A DNA stretch of 6,121 nt from an uncultured bacterium (lineage in GTDB: Bacteria > Patescibacteriota > Microgenomatia > UBA1406 > GWC2-37-13), in contig CALESU010000208.1 in NCBI GenBank assembly GCA_937914905.1, forward strand, positions 1 through 6,121. The letters run 5' to 3'. The notes beneath the pieces were generated by a model. The model was not told the DNA's origin. It made no database searches and saw nothing but the letters and a program-made list of their open reading frames with translations. Positions 5,942 through 6,121 of the stretch are shown one piece after another; within the stretch, counting starts at the first letter, position 1; each line of letters begins with the position of its first letter. The translations under genes and the position numbers were made by a program.

Positions 5942-5970
5942 TTACACCCCAATTAATTATTTATTTTAAT
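5942..5970 (+). promoter_or_regulatory. Candidate promoter giving a nearly leaderless ridA transcript
   Basis: In the 51-base, AT-rich gap after ilvE, TTACAC (5942-5947) and TTTAAT (5965-5970) are separated by 17 bases. TTTAAT matches TATAAT at five of six positions; the -35 match is partial. Initiation about 7 bases downstream would fall at about 5977, only two bases before the ATG at 5979. The gap otherwise contains only AT-rich sequence, with no GC-rich hairpin. Base composition makes chance matches likely, and co-transcription from ilvE is an equally good explanation. Confidence 0.25.
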
Positions 5971-5978
5971 GAACTAAT

Positions 5979-6121
5979 ATGAAGATTATTCTGTCCGAAA
6001 AAGCTCCAAAAGTTGTGGGTCCGTATTCTCAAGCTATTGAGACCGGTGGATTGGTATTTTGTTCGGGTCAAATTGGAATAGATCCTCAAACAAGCACACT
6101 TCGTGAAGGGGTGGAAGCGCA
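5979..6121 (+). CDS. ridA: RidA-family enamine/imine deaminase, N-terminal part (partial, runs off window)
   Basis: Forty-seven complete codons are present, frame-open to the window edge. The translation contains EKAPKVVGPYSQAI (7-20) and GGLVFCSGQIGIDPQT (23-38), the highly characteristic N-terminal signature of the RidA/YjgF/UK114 family, including Tyr16 of the PYSQA motif. Members hydrolyse reactive enamine/imine intermediates such as 2-aminoacrylate released by PLP-dependent dehydratases. The catalytic arginine and glutamate lie in the unseen C-terminal part (family length about 125-130 residues). It follows the ilvE-like gene by 51 bases. In Salmonella, RidA is known to protect PLP enzymes including IlvE from 2-aminoacrylate damage, so the pairing makes sense. 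Some RidA paralogues have other substrates, so the precise subgroup is open. No Shine-Dalgarno sequence is visible before the ATG. Confidence 0.9.
   Translation, partial: MKIILSEKAPKVVGPYSQAIETGGLVFCSGQIGIDPQTSTLREGVEA

Noticed and set aside
5928..5978. Terminator or repeat between ilvE and ridA
   Set aside because: Only short AT-only inverted matches occur; there is no stable stem.

Overview
The window is a compact, single-strand (+) biosynthetic region. It holds almost a whole shikimate pathway followed by a branched-chain-type aminotransferase and the start of a RidA-family gene. The layout is: tail of aroB (1-196), aroA (200-1480), aroK (1494-1994), a small DUF1653 gene (1991-2209), aroE (2206-3048), type I aroD (3045-3722), a 128-base spacer, aroC (3851-4945), an ilvE-like gene (4983-5927), and the 5' part of ridA (5979 to the window edge). 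No RNA gene, insertion sequence or CRISPR array was seen, and no gene-free stretch exceeds 300 bases.

The aro genes cover steps 2 to 7 of chorismate synthesis. AroB makes 3-dehydroquinate, AroD dehydrates it, AroE reduces 3-dehydroshikimate, AroK phosphorylates shikimate, AroA adds the enolpyruvyl group and AroC makes chorismate. Only the first enzyme, DAHP synthase, is missing, and it may lie upstream. From aroA to aroD the genes run in exactly reverse pathway order (steps 6, 5, 4, 3). aroK, DUF1653, aroE and aroD are chained by three ATGA stop/start overlaps, so they are probably one translationally coupled transcript. The aminotransferase and RidA form a second, functionally linked pair: RidA-type proteins clear reactive enamines/imines that damage PLP enzymes such as IlvE.

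The aroD-aroC spacer is the most unusual part. It contains a long imperfect inverted repeat (3711-3832) whose left arm covers the last codons of aroD. As RNA it could fold into one extended hairpin with an apical 12-bp stem. It also contains a perfect 10-bp palindrome, GAGTTAACTC, whose core equals the core of the E. coli TrpR operator.

The organism is a bacterium of moderately low GC that uses TGA as a stop (aroK, DUF1653 and aroE all end in TGA). Almost none of the eight visible starts has a Shine-Dalgarno sequence. Short compact proteins, tight packing and weak SD use would fit a Patescibacteria/CPR-like lineage, but this is an inference from style and not proven. All enzymes retain the catalytic motifs I could check, so the pathway looks functional.
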